From Microbispora sp. ZYX-F-249 (GTDB lineage: Bacteria; Actinomycetota; Actinomycetes; Streptosporangiales; Streptosporangiaceae): 64,000 nt of DNA. The stretch lies in assembly GCF_039649665.1 (NCBI RefSeq), contig NZ_JBDJAW010000001.1:310001-374000 (forward strand), written 5' to 3'. The position numbers and the translations under genes are program-made. The notes under the pieces were generated by a model. It saw only the letters and a list, made by a program, of their open reading frames with translations. It was not told the origin of the DNA and did no database searches. Shown in pieces: positions 35,956 through 44,554 of the stretch (its first letter is position 1; each line of letters starts with the position of its first letter).

Positions 35956-36178
35956 CGCATGCCTCCTCACCAGGATCCGATCACAGCAACCTACTCCGAG
36001 TCATGCTCCTCCCTGCGGGTCATGCTCCCTGCCGTGAACCTTGGCGTGGTCGATCGCTGCCGCGATGCTTGGCCAAGTCGGTCACTGCGCCGGAAGTAAC
36101 CTCCGGTCCTCGCGAAGTCGCTTCGCTCCCTCCAGTCCCGTTTCTCCAATTCCGCTCCCTCCAGCCCGGTGAGCGGGT
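35956..36178. other. Upstream region of the SDR gene, no gene seen
   Basis: Contains the probable minus-strand promoter of the SDR-LLM operon and the region beyond the stop of the broken HNH gene. A short repeat TCATGCTCC occurs twice (near 36001 and 36019). No open frame with family resemblance. Confidence 0.4.
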
Positions 36179-37266
36179 CTACGCACAGCACGAGATCCGC
36201 AGCGGCCGGGCTCCCGGCCGGCGGTGGTAGGTGAAGGCCCAGCGGTCCTTGCCGACCTTGTGGCGGGTGTAGCGGTCGGGGTTGTGGTAGCGGTCGCGGT
36301 TGTGGAACTGGCAGGCCGGGCCGAGCAGTTTGAGGTCGGTCAGCCCGCCGCTGCTCCAGTTGTCGGCGTGGTCGATCTGGCATCGGGTGGCGGGCAGGGG
36401 GCAGCCGTCGATCCAGCAGGTGGCGTAGCGGGCGTAGATGGCCCGCCGCTGGGCGGGGGTGGCCAATCTGACCTTGCGGCCCATGTCCAGGACCTGTCCC
36501 TCGGCGTTTATGACCAGGCGCACGAGGGTGGAGGTGCGGGCCAGCCGGTGCAGGCTGGAGATGGGCAGCACCTGCCCGGTCGCCAGCAGCAACCCCGGCA
36601 CCGTCCCCCACGCGCTTCTCAACGCCGCGCCCAGCAGCGCCCCCACCTGATCTCCCGCCAGACCTCCGGTCGACGCTCCCGGTTCCGGTCCCGGTGATGC
36701 CTCCGGCTCTGGTCCCCGCGCGCCGGGCGCTCCCGGAATCTGCGCATGGTGGCAGTCCCCCGCAGGTCGAGGCCCGGCGTGGGTGTGAGGGGCACAGGTA
36801 TCCCCGGGAGGATCAGATGATCGCCACTCGCCCCACCGGGACCACCACGACTGCGGCTCCTGCCGCTGCGGCGTGCTCCAGTGTGACTCGTTGCCCTGCG
36901 CGTCCTCGCCGCCCCGGTTGACGGCCGCCTCCTCGGTGTGCCGGGCGACAGGGCTGCTCCCGGCCGCCTCCGATCACCCGCGCCAGCGGTGTCCGCGCCG
37001 GCGGTATCCGCCCCGGCAGAACCCGGCCCCCCAAGACCTGGGCCGGCATCATCGGCGGCACCGTCGGATACGGCGCCGGCGGCGCGGCCATCGGTGGCCT
37101 CACTGCCCGTTGTCGCGGTGGCCGTGTCGTTTTCCACGATGTCGTCGCGGGCGAGTGAACCCTCCGTCGACCACAGGGGGGAATGGGCGGTCAACCGGTC
37201 CCACCAGTCGCCGTCGGTGTTGTTCGAACGACGAGGGTGGTCGGGATCCACATCGAACAGATCCAT
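36179..37266 (-). pseudogene. Broken HNH endonuclease gene (DUF222/13E12-like)
   Basis: The 3' part (about 36179-36646) encodes a clear HNH domain: TPAQRRAIYARYATCWIDGC, ATRCQIDHADNWSSGG and KLLGPACQFHNRDRYH, the C-terminal module of DUF222/13E12-type proteins. The matching upstream frame meets a stop near 36970, while a plausible N-terminus (MDLFDVDPDHPRRSNNTDGD at 37266) lies in a different frame, so at least one frameshift separates them. The DUF222 N-terminal domain itself is missing. The middle is low complexity (GADTAGADTAGAG). Either a decayed gene or a sequencing frame error plus a divergent N-terminus. Confidence 0.6.
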
Positions 37267-37392
37267 CACACCCACTACTTAGATTCGAAAGCCTGTGTGA
37301 ATTTTTCACTCCAGCTTCAGCGCGAGCAACCCGCGAGAACTGAATAGTTGGAGTTGCAGGTCAACCGAAAAGGGGATGACGGCACCGACGCT

Positions 37393-38031
37393 TCAGAAAC
37401 CGGCGAGGGCGCGGTCGACGGCTTCCATGGCGCGGTCGAGCAGGGCGATGTGGTCGGCGAGCACGTCGTCCGCGGGGTCACCGGCGCGGATCCTGCCGAC
37501 GCTGGTGACGTACACGGTGCGGTAGGCGGCGACGAGCAGGGCGGCCGCGAGCCGCTGGGACGGTTGCACGGAGTCGGCTCCGGCCGCTTCGGCGAACAAG
37601 CCGGCGAGCACGTCCTCGAACTCCTCGACCAGTTCCCTCACCCGCGCCCTGAGCGCGGGTGAGTCGACGACCACCTGCCAGAACACCTGATATCCCGGGC
37701 TGATGCCGCCGATGGGGTGGCCCTCTTGGAGCATGCGGAGGAACAGCCGGCGCAGCGCGGCGAGCGGGCCCTCCCCCTCGGCACGCTCCCGTACGGCACG
37801 GGTGACCAGCTCGACCGCCTCGGGGAAGCGGTCGAGGAACAGGTCCTCCTTGCGGGGGAAGTAGTTGAAGACGGTCTTGGTCGAGACTCCGGCCGCCTCG
37901 GCGACCTCGGCGACCGTCACGTTGTCGAACCCGCGCTGGATGAACAGGCTCGAGGCCACGTCCGAGATGAGCGATCGAGTCTGGCGCTTCTTCCGCTCCC
38001 GCAGCCCCAACGTCTCCGCCACCTGCCCCAC
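37393..38031 (-). CDS. TetR family regulator next to the FAD monooxygenase
   Basis: A 212-residue regulator with HTH in FDNVTVAEVAEAAGVSTKTVFNYFPRKEDLFLDR (about residues 35-68). The C-terminal half matches the TetR_C domain of AcrR-like drug-responsive repressors. It starts at a GTG and is divergent from the monooxygenase gene across 63 bp full of inverted repeats. It most likely represses both genes and is released by the substrate or a related compound. Confidence 0.92.
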   Translation of the reverse strand: MGQVAETLGLRERKKRQTRSLISDVASSLFIQRGFDNVTVAEVAEAAGVSTKTVFNYFPRKEDLFLDRFPEAVELVTRAVRERAEGEGPLAALRRLFLRMLQEGHPIGGISPGYQVFWQVVVDSPALRARVRELVEEFEDVLAGLFAEAAGADSVQPSQRLAAALLVAAYRTVYVTSVGRIRAGDPADDVLADHIALLDRAMEAVDRALAGF

Positions 38032-38033
38032 CC

Positions 38034-38082
38034 TAGTTGCTAAAAACTTTTATTGACAGTAATTTTTTAGCCACGGCAACTA
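38034..38082. promoter_or_regulatory. Nested inverted repeats and promoter between TetR and monooxygenase genes
   Basis: Outer arms TAGTTGC (38034-38040) and GCAACTA (38076-38082) enclose inner arms GCTAAAAA (38039-38046) and TTTTTAGC (38064-38071), all perfect. A TTGACA (38053-38058), a consensus -35 for the plus-strand gene, lies inside. The tract is strikingly AT-rich for this genome. A TetR dimer bound here would block both promoters. Confidence 0.65.
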
Positions 38083-38094
38083 CGGGGAGGACGA

Positions 38095-39669
38095 ATGTCG
38101 TACGACGTGGTGGTGGTCGGCGGGGGGCCGGTCGGCCTGATGCTGGCCTGCGAGCTGCGGCTGGGCGGCGCGTCGGTCGTGGTGCTCGAACGGCTGACCG
38201 GGATCGACCAGACGATCAAGGCGGGCGCGCTCAACACGCCCAGTGTCGAGGCGCTCTACCGGCGCGGCCTGCTGCCGGCGCTCAAGGAGGCCCACGACCG
38301 GACGCTGGAGCTGATGGCCGCCTTCATGCGCGGGCGAGGCCCCGCGGAGGGATCACGCCGCGTCCCGCCCAGGTTCGCCGGTCACTTCGCCGGGATCATG
38401 CTGAGCGCGGAGCGACTGGACGCCCACGACCCGGATCTGTCCGGTCAGGGACCTGCCGCCGGGATCGGCCTGGTGTCCCAGCAGCAGCTCGAGCACATCC
38501 TCGCCGTACGCGCGGCCGAGCTGGGGGTCGAGGTGCGGCGCGGCACGGAGGTGACCGGCTTCACCGACGACGGTGAGGGGGTCACGGTCACCACGACCGG
38601 CGGCCCGGTGCACGGCCACTGGCTGGTGGGCTGTGACGGGGGCAGGAGCACGGTACGCAGGCTGGCCGGATTCCCGTTCCCCGGCACGGATCCGGAGATC
38701 ACCGCCTACCAGGCCGTGGCGGAGATGGAGGGCACCGAACACCTGGGCGTCGGGTGGCACGCCACCCCGACAGGGGTCTACTCCCACGGACCGGTTCCGG
38801 GCCGCGTGCTCGTCGCGCGCTTCGACGGCGCCCCGCCCGGCAGGGACGGCAGGACCACGCCGGTGACGGCCCGGGAGCTGCAGGACGCCGTCAGGCACGT
38901 GACGGGCGCCGAGGTGGTCGTCAAGGAGATCAGGACGGCCACCCGGTTCACGGACAACGCCCGGCAGGCGGCGACCTACCGGCTCGGCCGGGTGCTGCTG
39001 GCCGGCGACGCCGCGCACGTCCACTCGCCCTTTGGCGGCCAGGGGCTGAACCTGGGGCTGGGCGACGCCGTGAACCTCGGCTGGAAGCTCGCGGCCGTCG
39101 TACGAGGGCGGGGGCCGGAGGCGCTCCTCGACACCTACACGCGGGAGCGGCACCCGATCGGCGCCTGGGTGCTCGACTGGACGCGCGCCCAGATCGCCCT
39201 CATGCGCCCCGACGCCCACGCCCGGGCGGCCCGGGCGGTGGTCGCCGACCTGATCGAGACGGTCACCGGCACGACCTACTTCGTCAAGAAGATCTCGGGT
39301 GTCCGGCAGCGCTACGACATGCCCGGCGCCGGAGAACACCCGCTGGTGGGGCGCAGCGTGCCCGACTACGAGTTCGAGGACGGCTCACGCGTCGCCGACC
39401 ACCTCCACGAGGGCCGGGGCCTTCTCGTCAGCCAGGGCGAGATCGGGCTTGACGGCTACGACGACCGGGTCGCCACCATCACGACGGCCGTGCGCGACCC
39501 GCACGCTCCCGGCTCATTTCTCGTACGCCCGGACGGGTTCGTCGCCTGGGCGCGGGACCCGCGCGGAGCCGGCGGCGAGGGGCTCGAGACAGCCCTGGAG
39601 ACCTGGTTCGGGCCGCCGCCGGACCCGCCCGCCGGACCGCGTGGATCACTGACCGAATCTTTACCCTGA
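38095..39669 (+). CDS. FAD-dependent aromatic monooxygenase (PHBH/rifampin-monooxygenase type)
   Basis: A 524-residue class A flavoprotein hydroxylase: Rossmann VVVGGGPVGLMLACELRLGG at the N-terminus, the DG motif GCDGGRSTVRRLAGF, and GDAAHVHSPFGGQGLNLGLGD, followed by the C-terminal thioredoxin-like domain (SFLVRPDGFVAWA). Homologues hydroxylate polyketides (PgaE, MtmOIV) or inactivate rifampin or tetracycline. The lone location with a divergent TetR, away from any polyketide genes, favours detoxification of a foreign aromatic compound. The ATG has a GGGGAGG site. Confidence 0.9.
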   Translation: MSYDVVVVGGGPVGLMLACELRLGGASVVVLERLTGIDQTIKAGALNTPSVEALYRRGLLPALKEAHDRTLELMAAFMRGRGPAEGSRRVPPRFAGHFAGIMLSAERLDAHDPDLSGQGPAAGIGLVSQQQLEHILAVRAAELGVEVRRGTEVTGFTDDGEGVTVTTTGGPVHGHWLVGCDGGRSTVRRLAGFPFPGTDPEITAYQAVAEMEGTEHLGVGWHATPTGVYSHGPVPGRVLVARFDGAPPGRDGRTTPVTARELQDAVRHVTGAEVVVKEIRTATRFTDNARQAATYRLGRVLLAGDAAHVHSPFGGQGLNLGLGDAVNLGWKLAAVVRGRGPEALLDTYTRERHPIGAWVLDWTRAQIALMRPDAHARAARAVVADLIETVTGTTYFVKKISGVRQRYDMPGAGEHPLVGRSVPDYEFEDGSRVADHLHEGRGLLVSQGEIGLDGYDDRVATITTAVRDPHAPGSFLVRPDGFVAWARDPRGAGGEGLETALETWFGPPPDPPAGPRGSLTESLP

Positions 39670-39805
39670 GCGCTCGCCCCAGAACTCCCGATTCACCCGT
39701 CTGACCTGCGGTTTCTTACGGGGTCACCCCCCTTAACCAGACCCCCGCCAAGATGTCTCGTGTCATTTGGTATCGGCCGTGTTCGGCAGCCCCCATCATG
39801 TGCTC

Positions 39806-40462
39806 ATGCCCGCTTTTGTCACCCTGTCCGGGCGCTCCGTGCGCCTGGAACCGCTCAGCCTCGCGGTGCTCGACGACCTCGTCGCCGCGGCGAGTGAAGA
39901 CCGTTCGACATACGCCTTCACTCGGGTTCCCGCCGGCCGGGACGAGATGGTCTCCTACGTGGAGGCCGCCATGGCTGAGCAGGCGGAGGGCCGCACGATG
40001 CCCTTCGCCATCCGGTGGCTGCACACCGACCGCGTGGTCGGTGCCACCCGTCTGATGAACCTGGAGTACTGGCAGGGCCCGATGCCCTGGCCGCCGGGAT
40101 CCAAGGGCGCGGTGGGCGAGGTCCCGTCCGTCGCGGACATCGGGTACACCTGGCTCGCCGCGTCGGCCCAGGGCACCGGTGTCAACAGGGAGAGCAAGTA
40201 TCTGCTGCTCTCCCTGGCCTTCGAGACCTGGCAGGTGCACCGGATCACCCTCAAGGCAGACGTACGCAACACCCGATCCCGGGCCGCCATCGAGGCCCTC
40301 GGCGCACACCTCGACGGTGTGCGACGAGCGGACAGCCGAGGCGCCGACGACACGGTCCGAGATACCGCGTACTACTCGATCCTGAGTCCCGAGTGGCCGG
40401 CCGTACGCGAACGTCTTCGCGCGAGGCTGGGCATGATGGAAGCGGCGTCGGAAGCAGCGTGA
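39806..40462 (+). CDS. GNAT acetyltransferase, RimJ/RimL-like
   Basis: A 218-residue acetyltransferase of the RimJ/RimL group: LSGRSVRLEPLSLAVLDDLV, then VADIGYTWLAASAQGTGVNRESKYLLLSLAFE (acetyl-CoA loop, with GTGVN replacing the usual Q/RxxGxG/A) and TLKADVRNTRSRAAIEALGA, the typical C-terminal motif. It acetylates an amine, perhaps a protein N-terminus or a small molecule. The ATG at 39806 has no clear ribosome site. Terminated by the hairpin at 40482. Confidence 0.85.
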   Translation: MPAFVTLSGRSVRLEPLSLAVLDDLVAAASEDRSTYAFTRVPAGRDEMVSYVEAAMAEQAEGRTMPFAIRWLHTDRVVGATRLMNLEYWQGPMPWPPGSKGAVGEVPSVADIGYTWLAASAQGTGVNRESKYLLLSLAFETWQVHRITLKADVRNTRSRAAIEALGAHLDGVRRADSRGADDTVRDTAYYSILSPEWPAVRERLRARLGMMEAASEAA

Positions 40463-40481
40463 TCGTCCTGTAGGCAACAAA

Positions 40482-40509
40482 GCGGCCCGTCCCGGAAGGG
40501 ACGGGCCGC
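40482..40509. terminator. Bidirectional terminator hairpin
   Basis: Perfect 12-bp stem GCGGCCCGTCCC / GGGACGGGCCGC with a GGAA loop, midway between two convergent genes (GNAT and a secreted protein). Confidence 0.9.
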
Positions 40510-40524
40510 GTCGTGCGGGGACGG

Positions 40525-41058
40525 TCAGACGTCGTAGCCGTACTCGTCCTCGTAGGCGTTGTAGATGTCGCGCCAGTAGCCGCACTTGACGGGCTGGCTG
40601 CTGTGCAGGCCGATCTGACAGACCTTCGCCTGGACCTGGGCGACGTCGTAGCGCCAGAAGTTGATGTTCTTGTAGCCGCCGGCGCCGCAGTACTTGTACG
40701 ACTTGTAGCTGGAGGACCAGTCGTCCTCGTCGTCGTCCCAGGACGACACCCGGAACTTGATGTACGCGCACTTGCCGCCCTGCCCGTAGGTGCGGTTGTC
40801 GTTGTCGTACAGCTTGCCGGTGATGTGGACCCGGTTCGACTCCTCGTCGTTGTAGTTCACGTCGACGTAGCCCTTGGCCCTGGCGAGGTGGTTGGACGAC
40901 CAGTAGGTGCCCCACCAGCCGTCGTAGTCCCAGTCGTCGTGGTGCGAGGAGGAGGCGGCGGAGGCGGGGGCGGCGTTGGCGGCCGTCGCGAGGGCCGGCA
41001 GCCCGAGGGCGGCGACGGTGGTGGCGGCGGCGAGACCGAGGGTGATGGAGCGTCGCAT
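40525..41058 (-). CDS. Small secreted Trp/Tyr/Asp-rich protein, function unknown
   Basis: A 177-residue protein. The signal peptide MRRSITLGLAAATTVAALGLPALATAANA ends in an Ala-x-Ala site. The mature part is rich in Asp, Tyr, Trp and Ser (DDWDYDGWWGTYW; DDEDDWSSSYKSYKYC) and has four cysteines (KCAYIKF, KYCGAGG, KVCQIGL, KCGYW) that could form two disulfides. A similar spacing occurs in small actinomycete secreted proteins without known role. The ATG at 41058 has a CAGGAGA site. It shares a 227-bp promoter region with the SARP gene. Confidence 0.72.
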   Translation of the reverse strand: MRRSITLGLAAATTVAALGLPALATAANAAPASAASSSHHDDWDYDGWWGTYWSSNHLARAKGYVDVNYNDEESNRVHITGKLYDNDNRTYGQGGKCAYIKFRVSSWDDDEDDWSSSYKSYKYCGAGGYKNINFWRYDVAQVQAKVCQIGLHSSQPVKCGYWRDIYNAYEDEYGYDV

Positions 41059-41137
41059 TTCGGTTCTCCTGTTCGAGGACGATCCCCCGATCGCGGGGTG
41101 CTGTCGGGGTTGCACCTCAGTGATAGGCCCGCCTGCC

Positions 41138-41184
41138 TGCAACTCGCTTTCAGTGATCACACCGTCGTTTGCAGGTTGCTTTCA
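41138..41184. promoter_or_regulatory. Direct repeats upstream of the SARP gene
   Basis: TGCAACTCGCTTTCA (41138-41152) and TGCAGGTTGCTTTCA (41170-41184) match at 11 of 15 bases and start 32 bp apart, about three helical turns. SARP-type proteins bind direct heptamer repeats, so these could be sites for self-control or for the divergent secreted-protein gene. Confidence 0.4.
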
Positions 41185-41285
41185 AGCACCTGAACGCAGA
41201 CTGAACCGGCGCGCCCGGTCCTACTGCCGTCGCGCTACACGATCTATCATTTGGTCGGAAATCTTGCCATTGGGAGACAGGTCAC

Positions 41286-44200
41286 ATGCCTGATCACGCC
41301 GCCGCGGACGGCCTGCGCTTCGCCGTGCTGGGACCCGTCCTGGCCTGGCGCGACGGCGACGAACTCGACCTCGGCACGCCCTTGCAACGCTCCATCCTCG
41401 CCATGCTCCTGCTGCGGGAGGGGCACCCGGTCACGCCCGACGAGATGATCGACGGCGTGTGGGGCGAGGACGCGCCCCCACGCGCGCTCGGCGCGCTGCG
41501 CACCTACGTCTCCCGCCTGCGCACCGTCCTGGAGCCGGACCGTTCCCCGAGGACGCCGCCGCGGCTGCTGACCTCGGTGGGCCGAGGGTACGCGCTGCGG
41601 CTCGACTCCGCTCACTCCGGCCCTGTCCGCTTCGACCTCGCCGTCTTCGAGCGTGAGTGCGCCGCCGCCGAGTCCGACCGCCGTACGGGCAAGTCCGGGG
41701 AGGCCGCCCGGCGGCTGCGCGGGGCCCTGCGCCTGTGGTCGGGCGAGCCGCTGACCGGCGCGGTCGGCCCGTACGCCGAGCACCAGCGCGACCGGCTGGC
41801 CGAGCGCCGGATGAGCGCGGTCGAGACGCTCATGGAGCTCGACCTGGAGCTGGGCCGCCACGCGGAGATCGTCTCCGAGCTGGTCGCGCTCGCCGCCGAA
41901 CACCCGCTGCGCGAGCGGTTACGCGCCCAGCTCATGCTCGCCTACTACCGCTGCGGCAGGCAGGCCGAGGCGCTGTCGGTCTTCACCGAGACCCGGCAGG
42001 CGCTGGTGGAGGAGCTCGGCATCGAGCCCGGGGCCGAGCTGGCCGGCCTGCACCGGCGCATCCTCGCCGCCGATCCCACCCTCGCCCACACACCCCCTCC
42101 CGTACGGCTCTCGCATCCCGACGGCCACGATGACGCCGCGACGGCCGCGACCGCCCCCGCGATCGAGATGCCGAGGCCGGCGCAACTCCCGGCGGCGGTC
42201 TCCGACTTCACCGGACGCACCGGCCTGGTGCACCGGCTGCTCGCGCTGCTGCGCGGAGAGGGGGCGGGAGAGGGCGTGCCGATCGCGGCGATGTCGGGCA
42301 TCGGCGGCGTGGGCAAGACGACGCTGGCCGTCCACGTGGCCCATCTCGCCGGGGACCTGTTCCCGGACGGCCAGCTCTACGCCGACCTGCGCGGATACGG
42401 CACCGAGCCCACCGCGCCCGAGACGGCGCTGGTCGCGTTCCTGCGCGCCCTCGGCATCCCGATGGACGTGATCCCCGACGGCCTGGCCGAGCGCTCCGCG
42501 CTGTTCCGTTCGCTGCTCGCCGAGCGCAGGATGCTGGTGCTGCTCGACAACGCCCGCGACGCCGAGCAGGTCGAGCACCTGCTGCCCGGCGCGCCCGGCT
42601 GCGCCGCGATCATCACCAGCAGGGGCAAGCTGGCCGATCTGCCCGCGGCCCGGCTCGTCGACCTGGATGTCATGGAGCCCGAGGAGGCGCTGTCGCTGCT
42701 CGCGGCGGTCGCGGGTCCCGAGAGGGTGGCGGCGGAACGGGCGGCCGCCATGGACGTGGTCGCCGCCTGCGGTTTCCTGCCGCTGGCCGTGCGCATCGTC
42801 GCCGCCAGGCTCGCCTCCCGCCCGTCGTGGACGGTGGCCTCGCTCGTCCCCAGGCTCGCCGACGAGCGCCGCCGCCTGGACGAGATGAAGATCGGCAACC
42901 TGGCGGTCTCGGCCACGTTCGCCCTCGGGTACGGCCAGCTGGACGCCCGGCAGGCGAGGGCGTTCCGGCTGCTGTCACTGCCGGCGGGCTCGGGCATCTC
43001 GGCCTTCGCGGCGGCGGCCGTGCTCGGCCTCACCCCGGCCGAGGCCGAGGACCTGATCGAGTCGCTGGTCGACGCCAGCCTGCTGGAGGCGCCCGCGCCG
43101 GGCCGCTACCGATTCCACGACCTGCTCAAGCTGTTCGCCCGGCGGCAGGCGGAGGACGCGGAGGAGCCCGAGGCCCGCGCGCTCGCCCTGCGGCGGCTGC
43201 TCGGCTTCTATCTGGCGTCGGCGGGCGCGGCCCACCGGCTGGCGTACGAGGGCAGCGCGATCGCCGACAACCTCAGCGACCTGGGCGTGCTCGGCCATTC
43301 CTTCTCCTCCGCGGACGAGGCCGTGGCCTGGTTGTCGGCCGAGGCGGAGGACATGTTCGGAGCCGTGGCCCAGGCGGCCGAGGCGCAGGAGTCGGGCGGG
43401 GACCTGCTCGCGGCGGCCGACCTGCTGCTGGCGCTGGAGCCGCTGCTGGAGTCGGGCACCAGCCAGCGTGACTTCGAGCAGCGCACCTCGGCCCTGCTGA
43501 CGGCGACCCGCCGGACCGGCGAGCGGTGCGGCGAGATGCGCTGCCGCTACGTCCTCGGCCGGGTGCTGTTCGGCGCGAACCGCCTGGCCGAGGCCGAGTC
43601 GCACTTCCTCGCCGCGCGGACGCTCGGCGAGGAGACCGGCGACCACATCGTGCTGGGCGAGACGTGCAACGCGCTGGCGGTCGTCGCGGGCCGGCGGCGG
43701 CGTCACACCGAGGCGCTCGAATGGTTCGACCGGGCGACGGCGGTCTACCGGGAGGTGGGCAACCCGGCGGGCGAGGCGCTGGCGTCGTGCTACTCGGCCC
43801 GCGACCACCTGGGCCTCGGGCGGCCCGGCGACGCCATCGCCGCGGCCGAGCGCGGGCTCGCGGTCTTCACCGAGATCGGCAGCGGCGCGGGGGTGGCGCG
43901 GGCCCGCTACCACCTCGGCAACGTGCTGTCGCATGTCGGGCGGCTCAACGAAGCCGTCGTCCACCACGCCGAGTGCCTGGCCTTCTTCCGGGCGAGCAAC
44001 CAGCGGGTCTGGGAGCAGCGGGTCTGCTACCGGCTGGCCGCCACCTTCATCGCCGCCGGGCGGTTCGCCGAGGCCGCCCGGCACGCCGAGCAGGCCCTGA
44101 CCGTGAGCCGCGAGATCACCCACCCGTACGGCGAAGCGCAGTCACTGGCCGCCCTCGGCAAGGCCCTCGCGAGTCTCGGAGAGACCGGCCGGGGCAGGCA

Positions 44201-44294
44201 GGCCCTGGTCAAGGCCCTCGACATCTTCACCCGGCTCGGCTCGCCCGAGGCCGACGACATCCGGGCGCTCCTGCGCGAACAGGTCGAGACGTGA
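41286..44294 (+). CDS. SARP/AfsR-type regulator with NB-ARC and TPR domains
   Basis: A 1002-residue regulator. The N-terminal OmpR-type winged helix (FAVLGPVLAWRDGDELDLGT to RLRTVLEPDRS; about 10-105) and the BTAD domain (FERECAAAESDRRTGK to ELGIEPGAELAGLHRRIL; about 120-260) define a SARP. An NB-ARC-type ATPase follows, with P-loop GIGGVGKTTLAVHVAHL near residue 340, Walker B RMLVLLDNARDAEQVEHLLPG and GLPLA-like GFLPLAVRIVAARL. The last 350 residues are TPR repeats. AfsR-like proteins activate secondary metabolism in response to small ligands. No biosynthetic genes flank it, so its targets are elsewhere. Confidence 0.95.
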   Translation: MPDHAAADGLRFAVLGPVLAWRDGDELDLGTPLQRSILAMLLLREGHPVTPDEMIDGVWGEDAPPRALGALRTYVSRLRTVLEPDRSPRTPPRLLTSVGRGYALRLDSAHSGPVRFDLAVFERECAAAESDRRTGKSGEAARRLRGALRLWSGEPLTGAVGPYAEHQRDRLAERRMSAVETLMELDLELGRHAEIVSELVALAAEHPLRERLRAQLMLAYYRCGRQAEALSVFTETRQALVEELGIEPGAELAGLHRRILAADPTLAHTPPPVRLSHPDGHDDAATAATAPAIEMPRPAQLPAAVSDFTGRTGLVHRLLALLRGEGAGEGVPIAAMSGIGGVGKTTLAVHVAHLAGDLFPDGQLYADLRGYGTEPTAPETALVAFLRALGIPMDVIPDGLAERSALFRSLLAERRMLVLLDNARDAEQVEHLLPGAPGCAAIITSRGKLADLPAARLVDLDVMEPEEALSLLAAVAGPERVAAERAAAMDVVAACGFLPLAVRIVAARLASRPSWTVASLVPRLADERRRLDEMKIGNLAVSATFALGYGQLDARQARAFRLLSLPAGSGISAFAAAAVLGLTPAEAEDLIESLVDASLLEAPAPGRYRFHDLLKLFARRQAEDAEEPEARALALRRLLGFYLASAGAAHRLAYEGSAIADNLSDLGVLGHSFSSADEAVAWLSAEAEDMFGAVAQAAEAQESGGDLLAAADLLLALEPLLESGTSQRDFEQRTSALLTATRRTGERCGEMRCRYVLGRVLFGANRLAEAESHFLAARTLGEETGDHIVLGETCNALAVVAGRRRRHTEALEWFDRATAVYREVGNPAGEALASCYSARDHLGLGRPGDAIAAAERGLAVFTEIGSGAGVARARYHLGNVLSHVGRLNEAVVHHAECLAFFRASNQRVWEQRVCYRLAATFIAAGRFAEAARHAEQALTVSREITHPYGEAQSLAALGKALASLGETGRGRQALVKALDIFTRLGSPEADDIRALLREQVET

Positions 44295-44554
44295 GTCGAG
44301 TCGCAGGTCGTCGTCGAGCCGGCTCATCCGGACATGGTTGATCACATCGATCACCGATTCCCAATCGTGGGGGCGTGAACCGCCCGGCCGGTCGCCCGTC
44401 GTCACTGGGACGCGCAGGGGGCCCGGATCCTTACCGGTGCGCCCCGTGACGACTCGCCGCCTCACGTCGGCGACCGGCCGGGCTTTCTGCGCGGGCTCCG
44501 AACCCCCCCGAAGCCCGCTCAGGACCACTGTCGGCCCGGCCGTTCAAACTCCGA
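44295..44554. other. Intergenic region without a recognised feature
   Basis: Between convergent SARP and methyltransferase genes. No good hairpin with T run and no family-like open frame seen. Confidence 0.5.

Noticed and set aside
35991-36611. Minus-strand frame overlapping the HNH gene
   Set aside because: Different frame from the HNH motifs, with Pro/Arg/His-rich composition and no family signal.
41286-44294. A biosynthetic gene cluster around the SARP
   Set aside because: Flanking genes are a secreted protein, a GNAT, a methyltransferase and regulators; no synthase or tailoring set is present.
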